Below, one piece after another: positions 15,479 through 24,543 of a stretch of 35,098 bases of DNA (position 1 is the first letter of the stretch; each line of letters starts with the position of its first letter). The notes below the pieces were generated by a model. That model worked only from the letters and a program-made list of their open reading frames with translations, was not told the DNA's origin and searched no databases. Both the position numbers and the translations under genes were made by a program. Source of the stretch: Candidatus Bathyarchaeota archaeon (lineage in GTDB: Archaea > Thermoproteota > Bathyarchaeia > TCS64); the NCBI GenBank assembly GCA_026014815.1, contig JAOZHP010000045.1, positions 1-35,098 on the forward strand, read 5' to 3'.

Positions 15479-16096
15479 ATGGAAGAGAAAATGATCCACC
15501 AGATATCCAGAGAAGCATTCAAGCTACTCGAAGACAAGACACGACGCAGAATAGTATTCATGCTGCGAGACAACACGTTAACCGTCAAGGAAATATCCGC
15601 AGAGCTAGGACTAACACCCCAGAATATTTACCATCACATGAACAAGCTCCAAGACGCAGGGATAGTAGAGCTTAGCCACGAGAAACGCAACAGACATCTC
15701 ATAGAAAGCTACTACTCGGTACCAGCAGACACCTTCATCTACACCGATGACAAGATCGATGAAAGACCTGTACAACGCTACATGAACATCCTTCTCGGGT
15801 TAAACGAGTTGGGGATACCAATTAAAGCGAGCCTAGATAACGCATCAATCTTAGAGGAACTACAGAACTCCTACCAAGAGACACTAGGTGACCCCAGAAA
15901 CAGGTACGAGTTCTGTGAACAGTGTAGCTACAGCGGCTTCTTCATGAAGTTCGGGCCCATGAATCCACTCCAGCTCAACAGGATCTACTGGTACGCCAAC
16001 CTCATCCGAATGGATGACGATGAGTTCGAGAAATCCATCGAAAGATACAGAAAGATGAGAGAGTTCCTCAGGGAGATAATAGAGCCTACCAAGTGA
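15479..16096 (+). CDS. ArsR-like winged-helix transcriptional regulator
   Basis: A 205-residue protein with an N-terminal winged helix-turn-helix: FKLLEDKTRRRIVFMLRDNTLTVKEISAELGLTPQNIYHHMNKL spans about residues 12-56 (given in family terms: helix 1, helix 2, recognition helix), followed by a wing with NRHLIESYYSV. This is the ArsR/HTH_20 pattern. The C-terminal 120 residues are helical and carry CEQCS, without a known ligand domain. It lies divergent to the MutL-like operon with a 22-bp palindrome in its own promoter, so it most likely regulates itself and that operon. The gene runs into a reverse-strand peptidase remnant at its 3' end. Confidence 0.8.
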   Translation: MEEKMIHQISREAFKLLEDKTRRRIVFMLRDNTLTVKEISAELGLTPQNIYHHMNKLQDAGIVELSHEKRNRHLIESYYSVPADTFIYTDDKIDERPVQRYMNILLGLNELGIPIKASLDNASILEELQNSYQETLGDPRNRYEFCEQCSYSGFFMKFGPMNPLQLNRIYWYANLIRMDDDEFEKSIERYRKMREFLREIIEPTK

Positions 16097-16113
16097 TCCT
16101 GTAAGGCATCTCG

Positions 16114-16185
16114 TTGAGACACTGCGCCATTCTCGGTTATCAGTATGATGTCCTCAATGTGTCCCCTATAGTTAGATACTGGGTC
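16114..16185 (-). pseudogene. C-terminal remnant of an M24 (Xaa-Pro) peptidase
   Basis: The reverse strand reads DPVSNYRGHIEDIILITENG over 20 codons between the phosphatase stop and the 3' end of the regulator gene. HIEDIILITENG is the classic C-terminal strand of M24 aminopeptidases, including a metal-binding Glu. There is no start and no upstream catalytic domain: the frame opens directly after the phosphatase stop. It therefore looks like the tail of a peptidase gene that has been lost. Confidence 0.5.
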
Positions 16186-16188
16186 GTG

Positions 16189-17733
16189 TCACTGCCATCT
16201 CTTCGACATTAGCATCGAGATGGCTCCCCCCATGGCGAAGCCCACTATGAGGAATAGAGCTTGATTCAGTGGACTTGGGGGATCAACCGGTACATTCAAC
16301 TGAGCTTCCAGCTCATCGACCCTGGACTGATAGGACTGGATAAGTGCCTGTTCGATCAGCAAATCTATTTCGAGATCACTTAACTGGTCCTCAAGCTCGT
16401 TTATTCTTAGATCCTGAGCCTGTATCGCTGCTTCATTTTCCTGAACGAGTTCAGCGACTGACAGGTTTAAAACGTCATTTTCATGCTTCAAAGCATCATT
16501 TTCCTGCCTAAATTTGACAAGCCTCTCAGCCAAAACTGTGTTTTCGTCTGGGAGATCCTTGTAGAGCACCGCTTTGTCGAATACTTCGCCAGTTTCATCT
16601 ATGGCCTGTAGCTTCAAGGTCCCGTTAGTATACATGTCTATCAAGGTGAAGTGAAGACGTGAGTCAGTGGATGCTACCCACCAGCCCTCCACTGTCTCGT
16701 AGAGAGGAGCGCCCCATGCGCCGCTGGTGAGGTACATGATTCCCTCATCATAGGATGCCTGTGCCTCGGTCCGGGATTGAGTCCAGTTCACAGGTACAGA
16801 ACGCTGGTAGTTGTGGCTGTGACCCTGGAAGACGATGTCTACGCCGTACTCGTCAAGGATAGGCACCCACCTGTTGATGGCTGTGAGCCATACATCGTGA
16901 TAGTTTTTCAGAACGTTACGGTGGAAGAGTACAAACTTCCAAGGATACTCTTTATGTTTCTCTAGATCAGCGCGTAGCCACTCTGTCTGGAGGCTGAAGC
17001 CCTCCACGGTAGACTCACTGTTCAATACCACGAGGTGGATGTCGGAGCCAAAGTTGAGGCTATACCATTCCTCGTTACCTGGGAGCGCGAGACGTTCATC
17101 ATAGTTACTTGATCCACCGTCATGGTTTCCGATAGTGGGCACAATGGGTATACTGTATCCCTCGGGAGTAACCCATAGACGCTCAGCTTGATCAAAGAAA
17201 TCGTCCCATTGAACATCATCGTCACCATTATTGACAAAATCACCGCTGTAAAACACGAAATCAGGACCATATTGAGCCATCATAGAGGAAACAAGGTCTC
17301 TCTGATCAGGATTGGTTCTACTATCACCACCAGCAACGAACCTCAAGTGGTCCCTGACGAGGGAGAGGGTTTTGAAGCTTCTCTCCTCACTGTAACCGGT
17401 CTCAGGGCTTCCACATATGTAATAATATACTGTATCGGGCTCAAGCCCAGTGAGTTCCGCATCATGATAGATGTCATTGATGTCATCACTGCTGTGGGTA
17501 ACAGCCTCAACAGCGAACCTGTAACTTGAGGGAGTGGCATCACCAGAGACAGTATCATAGTAAACGATTCCACCTACGTCTCGGGAGGTCTTCCATGACA
17601 CAACCATCGTGTGGGCTGTATCGTCACTCTGCCAAGTGTGATGTATTTGTCTCGGGTTGTCATCAACGAGAGCGAGGGCAGGAATAACCCCCACCATCAT
17701 AATCATTATTAATATCAGTTTAACGGTCTTCAT
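16189..17733 (-). CDS. membrane-anchored purple-acid-phosphatase-like metallophosphoesterase
   Basis: A 514-residue exported protein. A signal peptide covers residues 1-22 (ILIMIMMVGVIPALA). A fibronectin-like N-terminal domain of the purple acid phosphatase type follows (VVSWKTSRDVGGIVYY, TGLEPDTVYYYI). The catalytic domain carries GGDSR (135-139), SGDFVNNGDD (163-172), GNHD (202-205), FHRN and GHSHNYQR, the usual dimetal ligands. Residues about 405-480 form a coiled coil rich in L, E and N, and the last 25 residues form a membrane anchor ending KRW. The phosphatase head therefore probably stands off the outer membrane surface on a stalk. Confidence 0.8.
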   Translation of the reverse strand: MKTVKLILIMIMMVGVIPALALVDDNPRQIHHTWQSDDTAHTMVVSWKTSRDVGGIVYYDTVSGDATPSSYRFAVEAVTHSSDDINDIYHDAELTGLEPDTVYYYICGSPETGYSEERSFKTLSLVRDHLRFVAGGDSRTNPDQRDLVSSMMAQYGPDFVFYSGDFVNNGDDDVQWDDFFDQAERLWVTPEGYSIPIVPTIGNHDGGSSNYDERLALPGNEEWYSLNFGSDIHLVVLNSESTVEGFSLQTEWLRADLEKHKEYPWKFVLFHRNVLKNYHDVWLTAINRWVPILDEYGVDIVFQGHSHNYQRSVPVNWTQSRTEAQASYDEGIMYLTSGAWGAPLYETVEGWWVASTDSRLHFTLIDMYTNGTLKLQAIDETGEVFDKAVLYKDLPDENTVLAERLVKFRQENDALKHENDVLNLSVAELVQENEAAIQAQDLRINELEDQLSDLEIDLLIEQALIQSYQSRVDELEAQLNVPVDPPSPLNQALFLIVGFAMGGAISMLMSKRWQ

Positions 17734-17833
17734 CCGGACGCCTCAGATCAAAGATATCTAGTCTCACAGTTTTTAACCGATACGCTTCGACGCTGTTGTT
17801 ACGCTTGATTCAACATGGGCCATATTCGGTTAA

Positions 17834-17840
17834 TTTATAA
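17834..17840 (+). promoter_or_regulatory. TATA box of the DHH gene
   Basis: TTTATAA centred 27 bases before ATG 17864, giving an apparently leaderless message. Confidence 0.5.
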
Positions 17841-17863
17841 TTTCACCCGAAGACAGATGCATC

Positions 17864-18841
17864 ATGCTTGAAGACTTTCAAGGCAAGGGCTTACTGATTC
17901 ATCACTGGGACACCGATGGCATATGCTCAGCTGCACTCCTCCTCACCGAGCTACAAGGAAAAGACTTGACAAACTGGACACCAACCATAGGAGCCTTCTA
18001 CCTCACAGACGACCAAATCAAGTGGGCTCAAGACTTCGACTATATCATAATAGCAGACATGTCATTGCCGAGGGAAAACATCCTTGCCCTTGCAGAGAAA
18101 ACCAATGTCACAATATTTGATCATCACCACCAAGAATCTATCCGGGAGATAAACCACAGAAACCCGGTTGCCTATGGGGAGCCAGCCGAAGATTATCCTT
18201 CATGCACATGGGTCATCAAAGAGCAACTAAGCCAACAGGTCAACCTCTACCATCTTCTAGGGTTAATTGGGGACAGAGAACACAAGATCAAAGACAACCC
18301 CAAGTTCTGGAAGATCATCCAAAACTATTGTAAGGAACATGAAACCTCGTTCGAGGAACTCACCGAGCTTGTTCAGCTCATAGATTCGAACCAGAAGGTA
18401 GGGGATAAGGATGCTGTGGAGGAGGCGCCGATACTTCTTACAAGCTACAGTAGAGCTGAGGACATCCTTAAGAACGGTTTATGGCGTAGCAACCTTCAGC
18501 GATTCCATGAAAAGTTGAAAGAGGTTCTCGCTGAGAGCCCAGATGAGGTCAACGGTGTGCTGATGAAGCGCCTACACACCAAGTACAGCATCATATCCTC
18601 CGTCACACGCAGCATAGCATGGGGCACAGGAAGAAACACGGTCATAGTGAACCAGGGTTTCTTCCCTCAACACGACCAACTCTATGCTAGAAGCAGCTTA
18701 GTGGACATGTCACCTTTGATTGCGAGAGCCAAGATACTTGGGTTCAACGCTGGAGGAAAAAAAGATGTACTCGGCGCAATAGTGCCCAAAGAATCCTCAG
18801 ACTCGTTTGTAAAAGAAGTAGTGGAGTTCCTAAAAGAATAG
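17864..18841 (+). CDS. DHH/DHHA1 family phosphoesterase
   Basis: A 325-residue protein of the DHH superfamily, which hydrolyses phosphodiester bonds in short oligonucleotides, cyclic dinucleotides or single-stranded DNA. Motif I is HHWDTDG (13-19), motif II is IIADMS, motif III is the eponymous DHHHQ, and motif IV is LIGDRE. The C-terminal DHHA1 part shows RSSLVDMSPLIARAK and NAGGKKDVLGAIVP with the conserved GGK. It resembles archaeal single-DHH proteins more than RecJ because it lacks an OB fold. Exact substrate unknown. Divergent from the phosphatase gene. Confidence 0.85.
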   Translation: MLEDFQGKGLLIHHWDTDGICSAALLLTELQGKDLTNWTPTIGAFYLTDDQIKWAQDFDYIIIADMSLPRENILALAEKTNVTIFDHHHQESIREINHRNPVAYGEPAEDYPSCTWVIKEQLSQQVNLYHLLGLIGDREHKIKDNPKFWKIIQNYCKEHETSFEELTELVQLIDSNQKVGDKDAVEEAPILLTSYSRAEDILKNGLWRSNLQRFHEKLKEVLAESPDEVNGVLMKRLHTKYSIISSVTRSIAWGTGRNTVIVNQGFFPQHDQLYARSSLVDMSPLIARAKILGFNAGGKKDVLGAIVPKESSDSFVKEVVEFLKE

Positions 18842-18849
18842 GATAAGAG

Positions 18850-20640
18850 CTAAACTCTCTTCAACACTTTACCGGGTGTCGCACTTGTATGCTTACCCTT
18901 CTCGACAACAGCCTCGCCGTTGACGAAGACGTACTCTATGCCCTTAGGGTGCTGCCTTGGCTCCACTGGAGTGCCTACAACCTGTAGCTTGTCATAGTCA
19001 AAGACAGTGATATCAGCTACGCTTCCAGGGGTGATTGTGCCTCTCCCTTTCAGGTTGTGGTGCTCCGCAGCGGCGGTGCTCATCTTGTAGATAGCCTCCT
19101 CAAGCGTGAAGACCTTGATTTTCTTGACCATCTGGTTAATGAAACCGGGGAAAGCGTTGAAAGCATTAATTCCCGGCCTCCTGTAAGGCGCCTTCTTCAT
19201 CTCGTACTTGGTGTCGAACACGCTCTGGTCCAAGCTTAGGCTTCCAGCCTTATGCTGGAACATTAATGCGCGGTACGGCTTCCATGGGAAGTTCCCTGTG
19301 TCCGCTGTGCCGGCTGCGTAGCCCATGGCGTCAGGGTCCTCACAGATGAGGTCGAACCATGTGTCCAGCTTGGGTGCCTCACGGTCCTCTGCTACCTGCG
19401 CCAGGTTCTTACCGATCACTGACTTGTCCTTGTGCTTGCTAATCCAGATATTCTCAGCCCACTGAGGGTTGGTGTTAGGGTTATACGCTAGCCTGATGAA
19501 CCATTTACCATTCTTTAACGCTTCAACAATCTCCTCACGATAATCAGGTACCTTAAGCCACTCAGCGAACTTTTCACGGCTTCCACACTCCTTGAGCCAC
19601 GGGGTCAGTATACTGGCTAGATACGGCATGATATCGAATCCCCCATGAATGAACCATGGCATGCTATCGAAGCTAATATCCAAACCTTCATCCAGTGCAT
19701 CGTCGAAAAACTTCAAAGTAGCACGTATGTTATGCTCCTCAAGGTACTCGTTTCCCTCAGGCACAAGCCTCCAGCCAGGGGTCAAATGAGCAAAGTTCGT
19801 CTTCACTCCTGTCACCCTACAGGTTTCCATGCTCTCCAGAAGGCCCTCAACCTTGTTGCTTCGGGTGTCACCGAACTTGACCTGCCTCCGGCGGCCTGTC
19901 CTTCTCCAGTGGGGGCAGTATATTCCACCATATTCTTTGATGACGCTGACGCATTCATTGATCTCGTCCATGTGAGCCCAGACACCTGGATCATAATCTA
20001 GACCTGAGCTGAGACCGATGGCGCCCTCCTTCATGGCCCCATGAATGAGCTCTTTCATCTGCTCTAGCTCCTCGGGAGTGCTGTGTCGCTTGTAGTCGTT
20101 GCCCATCACGTGGTACCTTACGCTTCCTTGTCCTACTAGGAGCGCGGCGTTCATGGAGACCCCTATTTCCTCAACCTTCTTGAACCAGCCTCCAAGGGTG
20201 TCCCAGTCAACGGTCCATCCATAATACTTCTTCATTATCTTGTTGACATCTTCCTTGGGGTAGACCTGCTGTTTGGGGTAGTACTTGTGGGGCTCAAGCT
20301 CGTCGATATGCTCATGTGCGATCCCTGGAAGACCCATCATGTCACCGTAGGGACCCATGCTTCCACCACACTGACCACCCACAAACGTGGTCACTCCCTG
20401 CATGACATAGCTCTCAGCCTTGGGGAAAAAGAGAAGAGTCGTGTCGCCGTGGCTGTGAGCATCTATCCAGCCTGGGCTTGCATAGAGGCCCTTGGCGTTC
20501 ACTATCTTCACTGCGTCTCCCTTGACGTCGCCCAGCACCGCTATCTTATCTCCTTTAACTCCTATGGAGCCCTTGTAAGCAGCTTTTCCTGAGCCCTCAA
20601 TGATATTCGCGTCTTTGATCAAAACATCGTATTCAGTCAT
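18850..20640 (-). CDS. N-acyl-D-amino-acid deacylase (D-aminoacylase) family
   Basis: A 596-residue amidohydrolase of the D-aminoacylase family, which removes acyl groups from N-acyl-D-amino acids. N-terminal motifs are VLIKDANIIEGSG, PGWIDAHSHGD (HxH metal site) and QGVTTFVGGQCGGSMGP, where the metal-binding Cys of the family sits. Further on are GLSSGLDYDPGVW and NFAHLTP. The C-terminus returns to the beta domain (ITPGSVADITVFDYDKL). At almost 600 residues it is longer than the roughly 480-530 usual for the family, with extra sequence in the middle. GAGGTTGAT precedes the ATG. It lies close to an alanine-racemase-like gene 8 kb away. Confidence 0.8.
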   Translation of the reverse strand: MTEYDVLIKDANIIEGSGKAAYKGSIGVKGDKIAVLGDVKGDAVKIVNAKGLYASPGWIDAHSHGDTTLLFFPKAESYVMQGVTTFVGGQCGGSMGPYGDMMGLPGIAHEHIDELEPHKYYPKQQVYPKEDVNKIMKKYYGWTVDWDTLGGWFKKVEEIGVSMNAALLVGQGSVRYHVMGNDYKRHSTPEELEQMKELIHGAMKEGAIGLSSGLDYDPGVWAHMDEINECVSVIKEYGGIYCPHWRRTGRRRQVKFGDTRSNKVEGLLESMETCRVTGVKTNFAHLTPGWRLVPEGNEYLEEHNIRATLKFFDDALDEGLDISFDSMPWFIHGGFDIMPYLASILTPWLKECGSREKFAEWLKVPDYREEIVEALKNGKWFIRLAYNPNTNPQWAENIWISKHKDKSVIGKNLAQVAEDREAPKLDTWFDLICEDPDAMGYAAGTADTGNFPWKPYRALMFQHKAGSLSLDQSVFDTKYEMKKAPYRRPGINAFNAFPGFINQMVKKIKVFTLEEAIYKMSTAAAEHHNLKGRGTITPGSVADITVFDYDKLQVVGTPVEPRQHPKGIEYVFVNGEAVVEKGKHTSATPGKVLKRV

Positions 20641-20713
20641 TACGAGTAATCAACCTCGATAATGGCATATTATGAAGCTCAGGTATTAAAATTAAAGCTT
20701 GAGAAAAAAGGGG

Positions 20714-21265
20714 TTATGATATAGACACGACGGTTGTATCGAAGTCCATTGTCTCCGTGTTTTGGACAATTATTACATGAGCCCCATCGCCAGCGTCAGG
20801 TATCTGTATCTCGATGGAGAATGGGTCACAGGCTCCGCCCATTAAAACCACATAATCTCCTATCTTTGCTTCCTGGGGGTAACAGGTCAGGGAACTGGGA
20901 CCTGAGTTCAGGCTCCAAGAATAACTCAGCTTCCCCGTTTCTCCGTTCCATGTTCCTTGTTGTTTCCAGTATACGTTCACGTATGGTTCAATGTTGAAGC
21001 TTGGGTCACCTTTTTCACCTTTCGGCCCGGTATCTCCTTTTGGGCCAGGTAACCCGGGTAGACCGTCTTCACCTGGTTCACCTGCTTCTCCGGGTGGTCC
21101 TTGTAGACCTATTGGTCCTTGGAGACCTTGTGGCCCTGGGGGTCCAGAGTCTCCCTGTGGTCCAGGCGGTCCTTGTTCACCGATTCCTGGTAAAAACACG
21201 TATGAGGCTGAACCTCCGAGTAATGTCCCTATAATTAGTCCTATGAGAATGCTTTCTGGTTCCAT
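20714..21265 (-). CDS. collagen-like triple-helix protein with membrane anchor
   Basis: A 183-residue protein. A membrane segment (residues 6-26) is followed directly by twenty uninterrupted G-X-Y triplets (about residues 29-88) with frequent proline at X and Y ([15 protein letters not shown]) and GEK/GDT triplets near the end. A C-terminal domain of about 95 residues with strand-rich sequence and two cysteines follows; it may act as trimerisation head. Triple-helix formation is inferred from composition. A TATTTTTATA-type TATA box on the reverse strand (about 21283-21292) lies near 22 bases before ATG. Such proteins are rare in archaea. Confidence 0.8.
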   Translation of the reverse strand: MEPESILIGLIIGTLLGGSASYVFLPGIGEQGPPGPQGDSGPPGPQGLQGPIGLQGPPGEAGEPGEDGLPGLPGPKGDTGPKGEKGDPSFNIEPYVNVYWKQQGTWNGETGKLSYSWSLNSGPSSLTCYPQEAKIGDYVVLMGGACDPFSIEIQIPDAGDGAHVIIVQNTETMDFDTTVVSIS

Positions 21266-21337
21266 GATTGTTAATTTTCTTGTGAATATAAAAACGCATA
21301 CTATCCAATGAAAAGAAGAATATAACAGAGAATGGGT

Positions 21338-21493
21338 TTACTGGATTGCCTCAATGATTTTCTCTTTCTTTTGCTCGTACTCCTCGAGGAGGGCGTCGAA
21401 CTCGTTCTTGACGTTTCTGAGCTCTTCGATCCATCTCAGGAACTCAATGTTCGACTCGTCGAGGACAGGCTTTTTCTCAACCTTTAACGTCAT
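21338..21493 (-). CDS. small coiled-coil protein, 51 residues
   Basis: A short acidic peptide beginning MTLKVEKKPVLDESN, then a continuous amphipathic helix (FLRWIEELRNVKNEFDALLE and a KKEKIIEAIQ end) with heptad-like leucines. The ATG at 21493 is preferred to the upstream one at 21556, because the extra residues lack conservation-like character. It follows a TATA-like CTATATA around 21540. Function unknown. Confidence 0.5.
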   Translation of the reverse strand: MTLKVEKKPVLDESNIEFLRWIEELRNVKNEFDALLEEYEQKKEKIIEAIQ

Positions 21494-21611
21494 TTCATGA
21501 AATCCACGTCTGAGACGGGATTTAAGAGAATCTTGGTATATAGCTGCGACACACAACAGGGTTCTGTATTAAAAAAACTAATACTTCATCCGGTAATTAT
21601 CCTTGATTGTT

Positions 21612-22790
21612 ATGCTCACAGGGAAAAACGTTGAACTCAAAGCAGGAGTCTTGTTGATCGGTGATGGAAGGCTTCTGGAGAACGCCAATATCGGTATCAA
21701 AGAAGGTGTCATTCATGAGGTCTCCGTCGATAAACTTGAGGAGGACTATGATGATGCCGTTGATCTCTCGAACCGTTTCGTCATGCCAGGACTCATTGAC
21801 GCCCATGTCCATATCAGATACGGACCAAAACAGGAGACAGTACCTTCCTCAGATGAGTATCAGACAATCAGAGGCTTAGAGAATGCTCGAAAGGCGCTCA
21901 GTGCAGGGGTCACCAGCCTCGGTGATGCAGGTGCCATCAGGAATGTCGGGTTCGCTGTCAGGAACGCCATCAATGATGGATTAGCGGTTGGTCCACGACT
22001 CTTCGTGTCAGGTGAGATGATAACCATGACAGGGGGAAGGAGCAAGAAGCCTGGTGACAGGCTAGAGGTGGATGGAGAAGACTCCGCAAGGAAGGCAGCC
22101 AGATCACTCCTCATGTATAAGGGAGCAGACTTCATCAAGTTGGGTACTACTGGAGCCATCAGTAGCGCTCACACAGGTCCGAGGCATCCCCAGCTCACCG
22201 TTCCTGAGATGAGGGCTTGCACGGAGGAGGCTCACAAGTGCGGCAAGATGGTTCACAGCCACTGTTACGGTGAGGCGGGTATAAATAACAGCCTTGAGGC
22301 TGGAGTAGATGTAATCGTTCATGGTCAAAGCCTTAACGAGAGGCATCTCAGATTGATGAAGCAGCGAGACATGATACTCATGCCGACGCTGAAGACTTTC
22401 TGCGGCCATTTAGAGCATCTAGGAGAAGGCGGGGTCCATGACAGGATTGTGACCACCGGCATCTGGGAGGAGACAGAGCCCAACTTCAGGAACGCGTTGG
22501 AGAATGAGATCATCATCTCAATGGGCACGGACTGTGGAATGCCAGACAACCACTTCGGCGACAACCCCAAGGACTTGGAGTACATGGTGAACTGGGGAAT
22601 GACACCTATGCAAGCAGTGACCGCTGGCACATTGAACGCAGCCAAGAGTCTCGCAGTCGAGGACAAGCTAGGAACCATTAAGCCAAGGAAACTAGCAGAC
22701 CTACTTGTACTGAAGAAGGATCCTTTGAAGGACATTAGACATGTCTGGAACAGCCTTGAATATGTGATACTGAACGGTAGGTTCCTCTAA
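21612..22790 (+). CDS. imidazolonepropionase-like amidohydrolase (peptidase/dipeptidase type)
   Basis: A 392-residue amidohydrolase. The beta domain starts LTGKNVELKAGVLLIGDGRLL. The metal motif is PGLIDAHVHIRYG. SGEMITMTGGR, FIKLGTTGAIS (a lysine in carboxylation position), HSHCYGEAGINNS, VIVHGQSLNE and SMGTDCGMPDNH complete the active site of the imidazolonepropionase/Xaa-Pro dipeptidase-like group. The C-terminus has LGTIKPRKLADLLVLKKDPL. The MFS transporter gene begins 44 bases later, suggesting uptake and hydrolysis of the same compound. TTG at 21603 is an alternative start. Confidence 0.8.
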   Translation: MLTGKNVELKAGVLLIGDGRLLENANIGIKEGVIHEVSVDKLEEDYDDAVDLSNRFVMPGLIDAHVHIRYGPKQETVPSSDEYQTIRGLENARKALSAGVTSLGDAGAIRNVGFAVRNAINDGLAVGPRLFVSGEMITMTGGRSKKPGDRLEVDGEDSARKAARSLLMYKGADFIKLGTTGAISSAHTGPRHPQLTVPEMRACTEEAHKCGKMVHSHCYGEAGINNSLEAGVDVIVHGQSLNERHLRLMKQRDMILMPTLKTFCGHLEHLGEGGVHDRIVTTGIWEETEPNFRNALENEIIISMGTDCGMPDNHFGDNPKDLEYMVNWGMTPMQAVTAGTLNAAKSLAVEDKLGTIKPRKLADLLVLKKDPLKDIRHVWNSLEYVILNGRFL

Positions 22791-22834
22791 CATTTATCAA
22801 AACATCTAAACACCGGCAAATTACATCCTGTGCT

Positions 22835-23983
22835 ATGAATAAGGACACCTTCGATCTACTGCTTCTCGGCGTAGCCCACTCGCTTAACCACAGCCTCTTC
22901 CTTGTTTTGCCACCGTTAATGAGTACTATAACTGAGGACCTAGGAACAACATTAAGTTCTATGGGACTTATAGGAACCATTACTTTCCTCATCTACGGTG
23001 CAGGAGCTATGGTGGGGGGACCATTATCAGATAAGCTTGGCAGCCTCAAGGTGGCGCGGATTAGCATCGGCTTGGGCGGTCTTATGTCGTTGGTGTTCCT
23101 TGTAGCAAACAACGTGTACATATTCGGTGCCGGCATGATCCTAATGGCTCTGTGGGCTAGCTTCTATCACCCGACAGCCAACGGGTTGATCGCCAAGGCG
23201 TTCACCGAGAACACAGGAAGCTCCATGGGCATACACAACGCCGCTGGTAACTTCGGGCAGGTCTTCACACCTACTGTGGCGTACATCCTTGGGGTGACCT
23301 TCAGCTGGAGGGTGAGCTTCGTTTTCTTCGGCTTGATATCGGTAGCTGTAGCTTACATGATGGACAGGATTGAGGTGGACGACAGCGTCTCAGAGACCGG
23401 CAGACTATCTTACCTTGAGTTCCTCAGGACACCGGGGTTGTGGCTGGTGCTTCTATACAATGTTATGGTCGGCTTCCTGTTCAGGTCAGTGGATCTCTTC
23501 TTCCCTTCCTTCTTGAGCACAGAGAGAGGCTACACAGGGGGCATCGCCGCGGTCGCAAACTCCATGATCCTGCTGTTCGGGGTCGGGGGTCAGCTTCTCG
23601 GTGGCAGAGGCAGTGACAGGCTCGGTCAGACCAAGGTACTGGTTATCACGACAGCTGGGATGGTTCTTAGCCTCATGTTACTCATGTTGTTCCCAACAAA
23701 CATGTACGGGGTCATCATCTTCGTTGTCCTCTATGGCGTCAGCATGTTCGGGCACCAGCCAACCGTTACCAACCTTGTTAGTAGGCTCTCCCCCAGAAAC
23801 ATGATGGGGTTAGCTTACGGGGTTATGTTCTTCTCAGCTTTCGGTGTAGGAAGTTTGTCAACAAGCGTTACTGGTTACTTGGCTGACCATTACAGCCTTA
23901 CGGTGGCTTTCTGGGTTAACACTGGGATCGCCGTTGGGTTGCTAGCAGTGTCAGCAGTGATATACACCAGAATTAGAGACTAG
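22835..23983 (+). CDS. MFS transporter
   Basis: A 382-residue integral membrane protein with about twelve hydrophobic helices. The GPLSDKLGSLKVARI loop between helices 2 and 3 and the GGRGSDRLGQTKVLV loop in the second half are the two typical MFS signatures. No solute can be assigned. Co-orientation with the amidohydrolase just upstream suggests a coupled scavenging function. The end overlaps the convergent Nudix gene by 11 bases. Confidence 0.85.
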   Translation: MNKDTFDLLLLGVAHSLNHSLFLVLPPLMSTITEDLGTTLSSMGLIGTITFLIYGAGAMVGGPLSDKLGSLKVARISIGLGGLMSLVFLVANNVYIFGAGMILMALWASFYHPTANGLIAKAFTENTGSSMGIHNAAGNFGQVFTPTVAYILGVTFSWRVSFVFFGLISVAVAYMMDRIEVDDSVSETGRLSYLEFLRTPGLWLVLLYNVMVGFLFRSVDLFFPSFLSTERGYTGGIAAVANSMILLFGVGGQLLGGRGSDRLGQTKVLVITTAGMVLSLMLLMLFPTNMYGVIIFVVLYGVSMFGHQPTVTNLVSRLSPRNMMGLAYGVMFFSAFGVGSLSTSVTGYLADHYSLTVAFWVNTGIAVGLLAVSAVIYTRIRD

Positions 23984-24497
23984 GTCGAGTCAGGTACCCG
24001 AGGACACCGGTTATTGTCTTTGAGTCCTCGATCACGTTCTCCTCTATCATGGTGAGTACATCGTTGAAGCTATGTTTTTCAACAGTTATTGACTCGTCAT
24101 CCTCCGGATTTGAGTCGACAGCGTTCAAGCCCTCGGCGACGTAGAAATGAATGATCTCGTTGCTATAACCAGGTGCCATATAGCAGCTCAGAAGCTTATT
24201 CCATTCACTCGCGGCGTATCCCGTCTCCTCCTGAAGCTCACGGACTGCACATGCGAAAGAGTCTTCGCCGGGTTCAAGTGTGCCTGCGGGTATCTCCAGC
24301 AACTCTTTTCCAGCGGCGTACCTGAACTGGCGTACCATTATTATGCTCTCGCCGTCCACGGGGATTACTGCGATGGCCCCAGGGTGGTCCACGATGTCCC
24401 TGATGGTTTCTTTTCCGTTGTCTAGTTGAACCGTGTCTGTCTTGAAGCTGAAGTGTTTTCCCTTGTGCAATAGCTTTGATGAGACTTTTTTCTCCAT
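23973..24497 (-). CDS. Nudix hydrolase, ADP-ribose pyrophosphatase type
   Basis: A 174-residue Nudix protein. The box G72-x5-E78-x7-R86-E-L-x-E-E-x-G is exact (GTLEPGEDSFACAVRELQEE). Upstream VRQFRYAAGKELLEIPAG matches the ADP-ribose pyrophosphatase group, which cleaves ADP-ribose to AMP and ribose 5-phosphate. An AAGGAGG ribosome site (24506-24512 on the reverse strand) stands 8 bases before the ATG. Confidence 0.85.
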   Translation of the reverse strand: MEKKVSSKLLHKGKHFSFKTDTVQLDNGKETIRDIVDHPGAIAVIPVDGESIIMVRQFRYAAGKELLEIPAGTLEPGEDSFACAVRELQEETGYAASEWNKLLSCYMAPGYSNEIIHFYVAEGLNAVDSNPEDDESITVEKHSFNDVLTMIEENVIEDSKTITGVLGYLTRPSL

Positions 24498-24543
24498 GTT
24501 GGTCGCCTCCTTGAAGGATGGGTGACTGGATAAAAATATTGGT

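Noticed and set aside
20991-21311. Forward frame rich in Gly, Pro and Ser opposite the collagen-like gene
   Set aside because: It is the mirror of the Gly-X-Y repeat on the other strand; composition follows from the real gene.
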